DNA of 64,000 bases from Odontocerum albicorne (lineage: Eukaryota > Arthropoda > Insecta > Trichoptera > Odontoceridae). Shown piece after piece: positions 54,046 through 64,000 of the stretch (position 1 is the stretch's first letter; each line of letters starts with the position of its first letter). The notes below the pieces were generated by a model that searched no databases, was not told the origin of the DNA, and was given only the letters and a program-made list of their open reading frames with translations. The DNA lies in the NCBI GenBank assembly GCA_949825065.1, contig OX463852.1, forward strand, positions 16,704,189 through 16,768,188, given 5' to 3'. The translations under genes and the position numbers were made by a program.

Positions 54046-54218
54046 TTAAACATGGTTGGATCAAGTGAATATTTGTAAAGAGGAAAACGTAGAAAGTCAA
54101 AGAAATCGTAGTTGTATGAGGTGTATGTTGCGAAGGAGGTGTCGAGATAGACGCTATATGTTATCTACCTACCCCGATAGGCAAATGGAGTGGACACGTT
54201 TATATGTATAATATAAAA
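54046..54218 (+). mobile_element. RTE-type LINE 3' terminus
   Basis: AAACATGGTTGGATCAAGTG (TWLDQV), AATCGTAGTTGTATGAGGTG, GGAGGTGTCGAGATAGACG, CTACCCCGATAGGCAAATGG (YPDRQM) and the terminal ATATGTATAATATAAAAAAT. A SINE head begins at the end. Confidence 0.75.
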
Positions 54219-54221
54219 AAT

Positions 54222-54422
54222 AACCTTTGTGTTCTAGTTGGTAGGAGGCTGGGCTCCCGACCCCGGGGTTGCAGATTCAATTTCCGTTAGTACCTTTTTT
54301 AGGCTTCCAGTTTGGTTTTCATTTAAGGCATCTTACATATTTCTGGATGGTTGGAAGAGATTACTATATGGCTACAAACCTGCTAGGTTGTACTGTATAC
54401 AACTAAAGCGTAATAAAATATA
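54222..54422 (+). repeat. Full-length SINE abutting a LINE 3' end
   Basis: Head CTTTGTGTTCTAGTTGGTAG, B-box GGTTGCAGATTCAATTTCCG, body TTCCAGTTTGGTTTTCATTT then AAGGCATCTTACATATTTCTGG, GTTGGAAGAGATTAC, tail AGGTTGTACTGTATACAACT then AAAGCGTAATAAAATA. Best guide to the complete family order. Confidence 0.88.
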
Positions 54423-54826
54423 AAAAACTATGCCGAGATGGCTTGGAGATACAATTGTTTATTAAACTAATAAAAATGCTAACAGGTAATAAAAGCACAG
54501 CGCACGCTTCCCGTCGAAAGCTACAGAGCGCTTCTTTCCAATTATACCACTGTGTCCTCATTCACCTCAGACTCAGTGCACCGCACCGCCTGCCCTCATT
54601 AAACTAGCGACCAAATAATATTTGACTTGGCAAGTACTACCGACGATCGGGAATTTCCAGCGTGCCGATTCTAAAATGCATTTTGAAATTTGAACTTGAT
54701 ATTTTGTAACATTGAATGACGAAACAGTCTCGTGAAAAACTTATATCCGAATTTATCGGCTTTAAATTTGTGGAACTCCATTTAATATAATATTTAACAA
54801 TAAATTATTTTGTAATTCCACTAACA
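54423..54826. other. No gene recognised
   Basis: A moderately GC-rich block lies near 54,495-54,610. Sequence near 54,755-54,840 may be distantly related to 57,960-58,035 (both end near ACACGTGTTT). Confidence 0.3.
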
Positions 54827-54931
54827 TTGATCCCCGCTACACGTGTTTTTACCTCCTACCCCGAGGATATTCCTCCTGAAGAGTGCCTCGGGAAAGGAGG
54901 TAGAAACACATATACATTAGTAGCAGGAATT
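54827..54931. repeat. Foldback sequence, about 105 bp
   Basis: CACGTGTTTTTACCTCCTAC and CCCGAGG on the left pair with CCTCGGG and AAAGGAGGTAGAAACACAT on the right. Outer similarity continues through CATTGAT against ATTAATG with a small insertion. Probably a small MITE. Confidence 0.7.
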
Positions 54932-55106
54932 AATGTAATAAATGAAAACAAAGTATTTTTTTGTTAAATATTCAAAGTTACATTAACTTAAAATCAGCCC
55001 AATTTATGAAGTAGTTGAAAATAAACTTACAGTAAGTAATGTTGAAAAGCATTAATTACAAGTTATCAACATGAATTTCTACAAGTTTACATATAAGGTA
55101 TACTAA

Positions 55107-55315
55107 CAGCCTTCGTGGCCAAGTTGGTAAGACCAATTGAGCCTCGGAGGGCCTCCAACTGAAGATTTCGGGTTCAATTCCCGTTGGAATTCTGAATATA
55201 AAAAAACTATCAAGTCTGGTTTTTACGCTAGACCTCTATAACACCTTTCTGATTGGTTAGAAAAATTGTAAGTCAAGTCGTATACAACGAAAATATGATA
55301 AAATATATTGATACT
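55107..55315 (+). repeat. Full-length SINE
   Basis: Head CCTTCGTGGCCAAGTTGGTA, B-box TTTCGGGTTCAATTCCCGTT, body TCAAGTCTGGTTTTTACGCT, TTTCTGATTGGTTAGAAAAA, tail AAGTCGTATACAACGAAAAT then ATGATAAAATA. Confidence 0.85.
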
Positions 55316-55589
55316 ATTATCCTAGAACAATAATTTCAATACACCTTGTAACTAAAAAAATTGTATATATTAATATATTTTTTATAAATATAACTCTTCG
55401 TATTTATAACAAAAAATACAATGAACATAAAAAGAATATTAAAACACGATTTTTAAATCTTCCAAAGACATTCGTAGCAGTGAAATCTGAAAATTGGTTG
55501 AACCTTTCTCCGGATCGCTATTTTCGTTGCCAAGGCTCAGAAAGGACACGTCACCTGAAAGAAAAGACGCGGAAACGATTTGGCTTTGA

Positions 55590-55925
55590 TATAATAATAA
55601 AATGACAATTTATATAGCGCCGTTTAGAAAGCAGACTCTCCTCAAGGGCGCTCTAACTAGGAATTCAACTATTATTGAAATATTAAAAATATGTGTAATA
55701 ATATTGTAATAAAATAAATTACAAAAGAAATATATATGCGTACGTGTAAGGTTACAACGGTAGTGGCTGCGGTAATTAGAAAAGATACTTCCTCGCAATT
55801 GCATATGTTTGGAAAAACATATTTGGGACGAAACCCGCAGAAAACCTACCAAAGGAAGACGAACTATAAATAAACCTAAGTAAATCTTCCGATATGATAG
55901 TAATACATTTGAATTTAGGTGTAGT
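55590..55925 (-). repeat. Dispersed repeat with L2-type 3' stem-loop, copy 2
   Basis: The better copy of the repeat at 31,355. On the minus strand the 3' end reads GAGCGCCCTTGAGGAGAGTC then TGCTTTCTAAACGGCGCTAT, followed by ATAAATTG and an ATTATTAT tail, as in L2/CR1 LINEs. The upstream 250 bases are shared with copy 1 and are not obviously coding. Confidence 0.7.
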
Positions 55926-58059
55926 GTATATATGTATAATATGCGTAGTGTTCATAGGGCATTGATTGTAATATAAGGTTTTCTTAAAAACAGGGCTCAA
56001 AAAGTAAACCAGTCATACGAGTATTAGAATGGAGCTCGGAAGTTGATAATAATGAATTAAACACGTCACCAAAGGAGATAATTGAATAAGTAGAAAAAAT
56101 ACCCAACGAACTAATTTCTATTCCGAAAAACTTGTAAGTATCAAATTAAGCAACCGCAGACGGAATTAAACGAAGTAAACGGCATTCAACGTATTTATGC
56201 AAAACGGCACCCTTATTGCGAAACTTGGACCGCAGTTTGGCGAGGAAAATTCATTAAAATTGAATTTGCGCATAAATTAGGTCGACATTTGCGTGCCGTC
56301 AGCCGGGGTCCATCAATCTTTTGAATTCCACTACCAGTGATTTGCAAGCCGGTGGAAACCATAACAGACGCATAGAGGATGTCGCAAAACGTATAATTTT
56401 CGACCTGGATAGTTGTATTTTTAGGGTGATGGGTAAATCAATTATGACAAGACTGACGAACACATGGATTAAAGGCAGTTCCAGAGTGTATAAGAAACTG
56501 ATAAAATCTATCAGAGATGAGAGAACGGATAGGAGTTATATGATAGCGAAGATGTAATAGCGATGGGTCGAAGAAATCGAAATATTTAAAATGCACAGGT
56601 GACCTTTTCAAACACTAGACTGGTATGGTATCCTAGATGAACCTTTAACGCCGTTGCATTTATCCCCAATGGCCTTAAAATAAACGATTACAACAGCAAT
56701 CGATCGCCTTGGAATTGGTTCAGCCACGCCTTCGAAGGACATGAAGTGAAGTGCTGTGGACCGATCGGGAAGGAGGCATTTTATGGCATCCCTGTGTTCC
56801 GCATCGTTAGACGCATCCCTGTGATGGAACGTATAGGGGAATAATAAATGAAAAATAATAGTTTTTATCGTGTTTCGTAAAATATAAACAAAATTATTGT
56901 AAATAATGAAAAAATGTGTAGCTAATGTATAGATAGCTTAAAGTAGCGTTGGGTATCAATCACTGAGACCGGTCCTGATAACAAATATTAAGGTCACTCG
57001 ACAATGGGTAGATAGTGCGGTGATTGTTCCACGTATGGCACTGAAGAATGAAGTGGTACCTTTAGCGGCGGTCACAAAGGGGACAATGGTCCGGATGTCT
57101 CGTGCGAAGGACGGGCGTGGCCTCACAATAAACCTATACTGGACGTCAAGTCTTTTCGATTGATAACACTAACTAGTCATGTCCATTTTTGCACGCACTT
57201 CCATTTTATACTTGCTTGGTTTTATTTGAAGTAGTTAACCGAATCTTTACGACTAAACTCCATACCAGCATTTTCAATTTGAATTCAAACCTCGCAAAAG
57301 GTTGACTTCAAGTTAGTAAACGCGAAGATGTCATGCTCACATATTCAACATCGATATCATAGCTATTTGATATAATATCGTACATAATTTACCGAAAAGA
57401 AAAATCACTGTTGATAATCACTATGATACTGATATCAAATCTCTCATCGTGCTAACTTCACTTCGATCAGCATTATTTTAATCCTAAGTCAGATATTTTC
57501 GTAAAGCATTAGTTTTTCATACTTTGTTAAATTGAGCAATTTCCTTATGTGATAATACAAAATTATATTGTATTGGGTGGGTTTTGCCTATAGAAGCATT
57601 ACCAGTTAATGATACATTAGGCAATAAATACCACCTGGATCTGAACTGTTCTAGGATCTGAAGATCTCGTAACAAGTTCCAAATAGTAACTGGAAGAACC
57701 AAGTATAATATGGCGAAATGGGGAATATTACGTGATAGGTCGACTCTCTGTATCTGCTGTTAGGAACAGTCCATGCGACACTTGCTGCAGTATTCGATGA
57801 GTCCAGTGTCATGAACTGAAGAGAACTTGATGCCTAAGTGGCAAAATTTTGGACGGAAATAATTTACTGCCTTTGACACGATAAGAAAAATATAAAATGA
57901 GTATATTATTAAATAATTACCATAATTAACTTCAGCCAACTTATTAGATAAATTATTTTATTAAAGGTTTCGACTTGAACTTTATAGAATTCCATATTAG
58001 AATATTTACAAAACACTAATAAATTTATCACCGTGACACGTGTTTATTTATTTAACATT
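55926..58059. other. No supported gene
   Basis: Open frames at 56,321-56,557 (+) and 57,517-57,702 (-) have no recognisable domain. A 61-codon plus-strand open stretch near 56,975-57,165 (DSAVIVPRMALKNEVVPLAA) is compositionally protein-like but has no clear start or partner. Confidence 0.35.
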
Positions 58060-58135
58060 TTTATTGCAAATACAATCTGGCGGGGTTATTGCCAGGCGGC
58101 AATCTCTTCCAACCAACCAGACAAAATTAAATGAA
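58060..58135 (-). repeat. SINE 3' half
   Basis: GCAAATACAATCTGGCGGGG, TTATTGCCAGGCGGCAATCT, CTTCCAACCAACCAGACAA: tail and body end only. Confidence 0.7.
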
Positions 58136-58329
58136 GCAAGTTACGTGGTCGCATAAATCATTCAAATGACTACCCAGCCCTACGAAATCTATAAACATAT
58201 AAGTGAGCACATGCCCACGAGCCCCACAAAGACGGACAGTCACCCAAACATTATTTTTCATATAAAGTGAGATATCATCAATCAAAAGGAAAGGAAGGGA
58301 TGGTGGAAAGGAAAAGAAAAACCAGGAAT

Positions 58330-59560
58330 GAAACGTTATTTTACTGACTAGAAATTAAGAGGGTTTTCAGTCGCTTCTTAAAGCATGCCAAGGACGGAGC
58401 GAGTCTTATATTGGTTTTTAACTGATTCCAGAGTCTCACTGCATGGACAGTAAAGGACGTCAAGAAAGAGGAACGGTGAACTGGAAAGGCCAATAAACAA
58501 TCTCTGTTTGAGCGTTGCGCTAATCCATGATTAGAAAGACGCTGAAAATTCTCGGCGAGATAAGAGGGGGCGGCGGGACAGTTAAAGATATTATACAATA
58601 GACAGTATGTGAATTTGGCGTCTATTTCTAACATTCAACCAGTTCAATGCCTTCTGGTATGAAGTTATATGATCGTACTTACGTAGGTTGAAAATGAATC
58701 TTAGACACACATTTTGAAGACGCTGTAATTTGTCCAGATGTTCCTCTGTAACATCCAAGTAACATACGACCGCATAGTCCAGAATCGGAAAGATCAAAGA
58801 TTGTACGAGTAAAACTTTGGTTTTGGTTGGAAGGAATCTTTGCAACACTTGAAGGGAATGAAGGCTGAAGAAGATCCTTCGGCTTACCTCATTTATTTGA
58901 TCTCGCCATGAGAGAGTGTTATCTATTAGCACTCCTATGTTTTTAACAGTTTTATGTAATGCTATGATAGAGCCATCAAGTAATATTGGAGGAAGTAAGT
59001 CAGTGTTGAATTTACCGAGAAGCTGAGGGCTGCCAATGAGGATCTCTTGAGACTTCTTAGGAGATTAAGCCATGCTCCCCAGTCCACTCCGAGATCGATT
59101 GAAGGTCCGCATTTAAATTGTTCAAAGCCGCGTGAAAGAAATTTGGATCAAAATGAATATATATCTGCAGGTCCATCCGCATACAGATAAGAAAATTGAA
59201 GAGACGATGTTATTGGGTTGATGAATATAGAAAAAAGGAGTCCATTCAGATATACGCTCCTGGTATCTACACGATTGGGTTCTTCCCTTTAAATAGCTCG
59301 AAAACCAGACAATGACCGATTCACATAATCGTAATGAACGCATTCGAGCCATAAGCAGATCAAAGTCTACAGTATTGAATGCATTGCTAAAATCCAATAG
59401 ACATAACAATGTCAGCTGCTTAAAGCTCATTCCACGTCTCACATCATCCGTAATCTTGACCAGTGCGGTAGTGGTACTATGTCCCGGACAAAATCCTGAC
59501 TGCAACAGATTAAACAATTCAAATTGATTAAGGTGGGAGTCAATTTGTACCTATCTCGAG
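58330..59560 (-). pseudogene. LINE reverse transcriptase pseudogene (Jockey/R1-like)
   Basis: A third LINE family on the minus strand, 5'-truncated. In order: FNLLQSGFCPGHSTTTALV near 59,515, LTLLCLLDFSNAFNTVDFDL (RT motif A) near 59,420, WFSSYLKGRTQSC, then a frameshift through the GVPQGS region; LYADG near 59,185 replaces the catalytic YADD; ALNNLNADLQSISEWTGEHG; NIGVLIDNTLSWRDQIN from 58,940; YDHITSYQKALNWLNVRNR; then LAENFQRLSNHGLAQRS and the AVRLWNQLKTNIRLAPSLAC, FKKRLKTLL end. At least two frameshifts, a stop and a damaged active site make it dead. Confidence 0.88.
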
Positions 59561-61186
59561 ATTATCTTTCAGGCGGAATAATCCCGGTTTACTACGATAT
59601 CAAATTTAAGTTTAATTAGTTTCACATGATCATTGTAATTTTATTGGAAGTGGGTGTGATCTATTTATTGGACCAAAGGAAATATTTTAATGAAGTGATT
59701 TTTTGCATTATTTATAAGTTTTATTTTAATTATATGAATATCTAGATAACAACAAATGTCGTGGTTATAAATCCAACTAGTGAATAACATTTTTTCTTAA
59801 ATATTCTATGAGATAAACTAGTTTGCACGATGATAAGTTCGTTGGGTCCAATATATCAAGCAAAAATAGAGCCCAGGACGTGAAATTTCTCATAAACTTC
59901 TGCGATAAAATGTCCATAGAAATACTTGGGATTGCATTGTTTATGTTCAGATATAAGAACGTCTGGTGACGGCAAGATCTTTTGTATTGCAGATCTGGAT
60001 ACATCATCCTTTGTGGTTCACTTTTCGGCATTAGAACGATCTTCAGATCAGTTCGCAATCAGGAGTGCTACATCCTTAACAATTTACAAAAAAAAAACAT
60101 TCATCTCAAAATATTCCTCATCCCTATTTCCCTTGAGATTTATTTTTTGTTTCGATTTGTATTACCTTGACTCGAATATTACTTAAATTTACCAAGTTTA
60201 AGACACTATAGTGTTAACCGACAATAATTTTTAAACTAAAGCTAGTTTAGTTGATTGGAACAAATTGAAGGAATAAATCCATCAGATCAGTATTTACATG
60301 AAAGTGTTAAAATAAATAAAAAAATTGACACACGGTTCGGTTCTTATGATTTTTAGATTGACACACCGTGAAATTCTAAATAGAAGTATTAATTGTCACT
60401 CCTAAAAGAAAAAACTTGAAAATAATTTATAATCCCAATAAAAAAAATTCAACAATTCCAAGAAGTTTCGCCATAAAATAAAACCACTACAAGAACGTGT
60501 GAAATAAAACTCAAAATAACGACCAACTGTGCCGCCTGGTACAATACATTAGTAATGCGATTAAATGTCGCAGATAAACAAGAAAAATATATTTAAAAAA
60601 AGCAACTGAAAAGAACATTTTCCCGACAGTATGTTATTCAATGGTAAAATGGTTTACCTAAATAAAATACTCGAATTTAACAGTCAGCTCGGTGGGCTGA
60701 AATATAATCTAATATTATAAAAATTATGTCACGTTTATATTTAAATTTTCCGTGAGAAAAGAGATCATTCTGGATTCGACAATTGAATATTTACAACGAT
60801 ACAAAATGTATTCGTCATTAAAGCCCGTTAGACATGATACGTTTTCAAATAAATTTACTATGAATTTCACATATTTTTTTTTTCTTTACAAAAATCTATG
60901 GTTGTTTTCACTATTGCGATTCATGAAATATTTATTGTTAAAAGCAGTGGTTCTTAACCTTTTTGACCGTGACCTAGATTAGGGTATTACTGGTGGTTTC
61001 GCAACCCAAGTCAAGATTAATAAAATAACGCATACAGACAAATTAAATAAATTACCGCGATTTAGAGAAGCTGTTACTTCCGAGGCGCAGTGGCTCGGAA
61101 AGTTTATGTATCTGTACATTTGTACGTGTCGTATGTTATTATGGAAAATTATTAAAATATTGTACTATTGGAAATATTTCGACACC
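59561..61186. other. No gene; possible hAT end
   Basis: At 60,946-60,985 CAGTGGTTCTTAACCTTTTT then GACCGTGACCTAG matches the usual look of hAT termini; no partner was found. The 93-codon minus-strand frame at 59,777-60,058 shows no domain. Confidence 0.4.
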
Positions 61187-61292
61187 CATTTATGCGAAAT
61201 CTCAATCTACCGGATAAGTTAAGAAACTATAGATTCGAACATTTATGCGAAATCTCAATCAACCGGATAAGTTAAGAAACTATACTTTATAG
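61187..61292. repeat. 53-bp tandem duplication, two copies
   Basis: CATTTATGCGAAATCTCAAT at 61,187 and 61,240, followed in both by ACCGGATAAGTTAAGAAACT. The second copy has a 7-base insertion (CTTTATA-like) before AGATTCGAAC. Confidence 0.85.
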
Positions 61293-62084
61293 ATTCGAAC
61301 AAAACGTTTTTTAATTATTACAGCATCTATATTTTTTTTATAATTATAAACTCTTGAACTATTTTTTATGATTATTTACATTAAGATTTAATATATTTAT
61401 AGAAAAAATATCGTCCTTATGTAAATTATAGTACTTACACTTGATGATATGGGAAGGGAGAAAAAGATTTTTAATAATCACTAAAAATCTTCGTTTCATC
61501 TCATGTTGACAAATATTTAAGTAAACAGCATTTCTTATAAATTAGCTAAATTAAATAATTTGTATAAGGACATTTTAATAAAGATTCATGTAAAGAAAGC
61601 ATTCAAAATTTGCTCGAGTTTATAAACTGTCTACAAAATATGTTTCATTATACGTTTCAAAGCAGTCCCTTCAATCAATCAATCAAAACTAAATTATATA
61701 ATAAAAGGTTTTCTAAAGTATACATTACACAGGAGTTGAGTGTTACAAGACGTCAACTCGCATTACATCAATGTGAAATATCGTTTTGCATGCAAACCGC
61801 AATAATTCGCCTCCCTAATACGTTCGTACGCAATGCAATCAATACCCGGCCGAGTTCTGCAACACGGAATCAAGTGGTAGGCATGGCGCCAACAACAGAG
61901 GAAACAAACGACTACGGTATCCGTAGCCAACTAGCTCCAAGTCGAAAACCGCTTCCCACGAGAAGAAAAAACGTCGAGGGAATGTGATTGAGGTGAAGTA
62001 AATAGAGTGTGATCAATTTGAGATCTTCAGGGTTGTTGGTGGGTATAAGAAAAAGGAAAAAATAGGCAATATTTCAATGTTTTT
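61293..62084. other. No supported gene
   Basis: A 125-codon plus-strand frame (61,610-61,987) ends in a basic segment (PTRRKNVEGM). It lacks any domain I know and has no upstream signals, so I leave it uncalled; it is the longest open frame here not explained by a repeat. Confidence 0.35.
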
Positions 62085-62375
62085 TATTCTTATCGTGTCA
62101 CAGGCATTTAATTATTTCCGCCCAGCATTCTGTCATCTGGTGTCAGTGTCGGAGCTGCGTGTTCCGTGAATCGAATTTTCACCGGTGCAAGACACAAGGT
62201 TCCTCGGGCACTCAGCAGGTGTCGTATGGACTGCTTCTCGCCGAAGATGCAGAAAGTCAATCCATCAGGTAATATTCTCAATTATGCTATACTGTTATTG
62301 GTTGGCCTAATCTTGTTCAGGACCGGTTAAGATATTTGCAAGTCCGTCGAGGCAATTCAGAGCCAGGTGGTAAGG
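62085..62375 (+). repeat. Dispersed repeat, copy 2 (partner at 15,700-15,925)
   Basis: TTCTTATCGTGTCACAGGCA, TTTAATTATTTCCGCCCAGC, GCGTGTTCCGTGAATC, TATACTGTTATTGGTTGG, GAGCCAGGTGGTAAGG. Longer than copy 1 and diverged. Of unknown type. Confidence 0.6.
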
Positions 62376-63107
62376 TAATGCTTCGACATGTAAAACATAC
62401 CCGTTGAAACCCGATGTTCCTTTTCACTCAAAAAACGTGTTTCTTGTTAACAGCTTAAACTTGACCTCTTTTAAAATAACAGAGTTATTAAAGTACCGAA
62501 TGCGTTCCAATTTATACGCTAAAATGTTTAGAAAAAAAAAACTTAAACTGGCCGGTATAAAAATAATTTCAGCGCAACGGGGGACGACATGCAGAACAGC
62601 CTGAAAGTAAGGAAAGGATAAAAGAAAAATAACAAAGTATGTCCTATATGAAAGCTAAAGCTGTGCAGTATATACGACTATCTGAAATTATACCAAACTA
62701 AGGCATGTGGATGGATGGCAACCACGTCAAATCAATGGACCGTAAAACATGAAAAGTGTTACAATCAATCTTACTAATCGGCACAAATCAAAACGTCTTG
62801 TTTGATTTTGTAAACATTTAGAATGTGGGAAATATTAAAAAAATGTCTGTTTTAACTTCACCTCTCTGAAATCTAAATCGAAATCCGAGATAAAAATGTT
62901 AAATCATTAACTTGAGTTGATAATGGTAATAAAAACTTAAACAATCAGCGTATTATAGTGGATTTAAGTTATCTTCTTATAAAAAAGAAGAAAGATAACG
63001 TTTAAAGAATAATACATAAGAAGAAATGTCATTCAGCAACATGAATAAAACCAGATTAATCAACTGAGGTAAGAGTTTTAGAAGTTTTATTCATCATAGA
63101 TACTCCA
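62376..63107. other. No gene recognised
   Basis: A+T-rich spacer before the last SINE. Confidence 0.35.
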
Positions 63108-63350
63108 AAGACGACCTCCGTGGCCTGGTTGGTGAAATATCAATCTTCCTACACGCAGATTGCGGGTTCGATTCCCGTTGGTATCCAGATTTTTTTAAAT
63201 TGAGTTCCAGCCTGGTTTTCACTTAAGGCTTATTTAAATACGTTTCTGTTTGGTTGATGACAATTAATTCACCAGGTAGTACTGTATATAAACAACGAAA
63301 GTAAACAATAAAATTCTGGTTGATTGGAAGATTGCCACCTGGCAATACGC
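63108..63350 (+). repeat. Full-length SINE plus a partial second body
   Basis: The best-preserved head: GACGACCTCCGTGGCCTGGT and B-box TGCGGGTTCGATTCCCGTTG, GTATCCAG. Body CCAGCCTGGTTTTCACTTAA then GGCTTATTTAAATACGTTTC, tail GTACTGTATATAAACAACG then AAAGTAAACAATAAAA. It is followed at 63,313-63,350 by CTGGTTGATTGGAAGATTGC then CACCTGGCAATACGCCC, a second copy of the body end. Confidence 0.9.
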
Positions 63351-63446
63351 CCAATAGATTGTAATGCAATGCGGTGTTAATAAATAGATAATTAATTTAA
63401 TGCTTTGACTGAATTTGAACACCAGCAAATTTGTGTTTCCTGGTTA

Positions 63447-63859
63447 ATCGAAGATCGATACTACCAAGAAACGATGGTTTGAGATCGTACTCTCCTCTCC
63501 GTGCAATCGAAGATCGATACTACCAAGAAACAATGGTTTGAGATCGTACTCTGCTCTCCGTACAATCGAAGATCGATACTACCAAGAAACGATGGTTTGA
63601 GATCGTACTCTCCTCTCCGTACAATCGAAGATCGGTACTACCAAGAAACGATGGTTTGAGATCGTACTCTCCTCTCCGTACAATCGAAGATCGATACTAC
63701 CAAGAAACGATTGTTTGAGATCGTACTCTCCTCTCCGTACAATCGAAGATCGATACTACCAAGAAACGATGGTTTGAGATCATACTCTCCTCTCCGTACA
63801 ATCGAAGATCGATACTACCAAGAAACGATGGTTTGATATCGTACTCTCCCCTCCGTACA
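63447..63859. repeat. 59-bp tandem array, 7 copies
   Basis: Units begin ATCGAAGATCGATACTACCA at 63,447, 63,506, 63,565, 63,624, 63,683, 63,742 and 63,801 and end TCTCCTCTCCGTACA. Scattered single-base differences (GATCGG at unit 4, GATTGT at unit 5, CATACT at unit 6). 59 is not a multiple of 3, so open frames through it are incidental. The final 140 bases of the window hold nothing recognised. Confidence 0.96.
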
Positions 63860-64000
63860 CAATAAGTAAAAAATGTTTTAATACAGCGACTCTGGAACGA
63901 ATTGATGTACGTGTTCCCACTTGCTGTGTTAGAAGACCTACTTTGTTTAGCGGAGCTACATTTAGCAGTATAAATAAGCAATAACTCAGGCTTCTATAAC

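Noticed and set aside
63697..63981. 94-codon minus-strand frame
   Set aside because: Half of it is translation of the 59-bp tandem array, whose period is not a multiple of three.

Overview
This is a 64 kb stretch of A+T-rich eukaryotic DNA that consists almost entirely of transposable elements and their debris. The mixture of several mariner lineages, CR1/Jockey-, RTE- and L2-like LINEs, a tRNA-headed SINE family, and hAT, Harbinger and pogo fragments points to an arthropod, most likely an insect; no species can be named from the sequence alone. I found no convincing host protein-coding gene, rRNA or functional tRNA. Only two elements look freshly inserted and intact. One is a two-ORF non-LTR retrotransposon on the minus strand (about 611-4480). 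The other is a mariner (4613-5900) with an open transposase frame, identical 31-bp inverted ends and a TA target duplication. Everything else is decayed, truncated or non-autonomous.

Layout. 0-6 kb: intact LINE and intact mariner. 6-9 kb: mariner debris, a perfect hairpin, an RTE-type LINE end split by a SINE, and an old four-copy tandem repeat. 10.9-17 kb: RTE-type LINE 3' ends, SINE heads, a hAT transposase C-terminus and a possible retroelement protease scrap. 17.5-19.3 kb: an L2/CR1-like LINE interrupted by a 748-bp Harbinger deletion derivative that keeps remnants of both Harbinger proteins. 20.3-22.0 kb: a nearly perfect 92-bp satellite array. 23-28 kb: SINEs and LINE ends. 31-33 kb: two hAT-type MITEs and one pogo-type MITE. 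33.9-43.5 kb: sparse LINE, SINE and mariner fragments. 45-46.3 kb: a dead mariner and a foldback MITE. 47.1-49.4 kb: an apparently undescribed cut-and-paste transposon with a 4-bp target duplication, nested inside a SINE. 51-59.6 kb: mariner, SINE and LINE fragments. 63.4-63.9 kb: a 59-bp tandem array.

How the parts relate. The sequence records successive insertions. A SINE lies inside an RTE-type LINE, a DNA transposon lies inside a SINE, and a Harbinger element lies inside an L2-like LINE. In the last two cases removing the insert plus one copy of the target duplication restores the interrupted sequence. Three SINE copies begin directly at LINE 3' ends. The strongest candidate for something new is the 47,116-49,378 element, which has CGATCG-tipped ends, repeated copies of its end motif inside both ends, an apparent intron, and a decayed Cys-rich protein of a kind I cannot place in a named superfamily.
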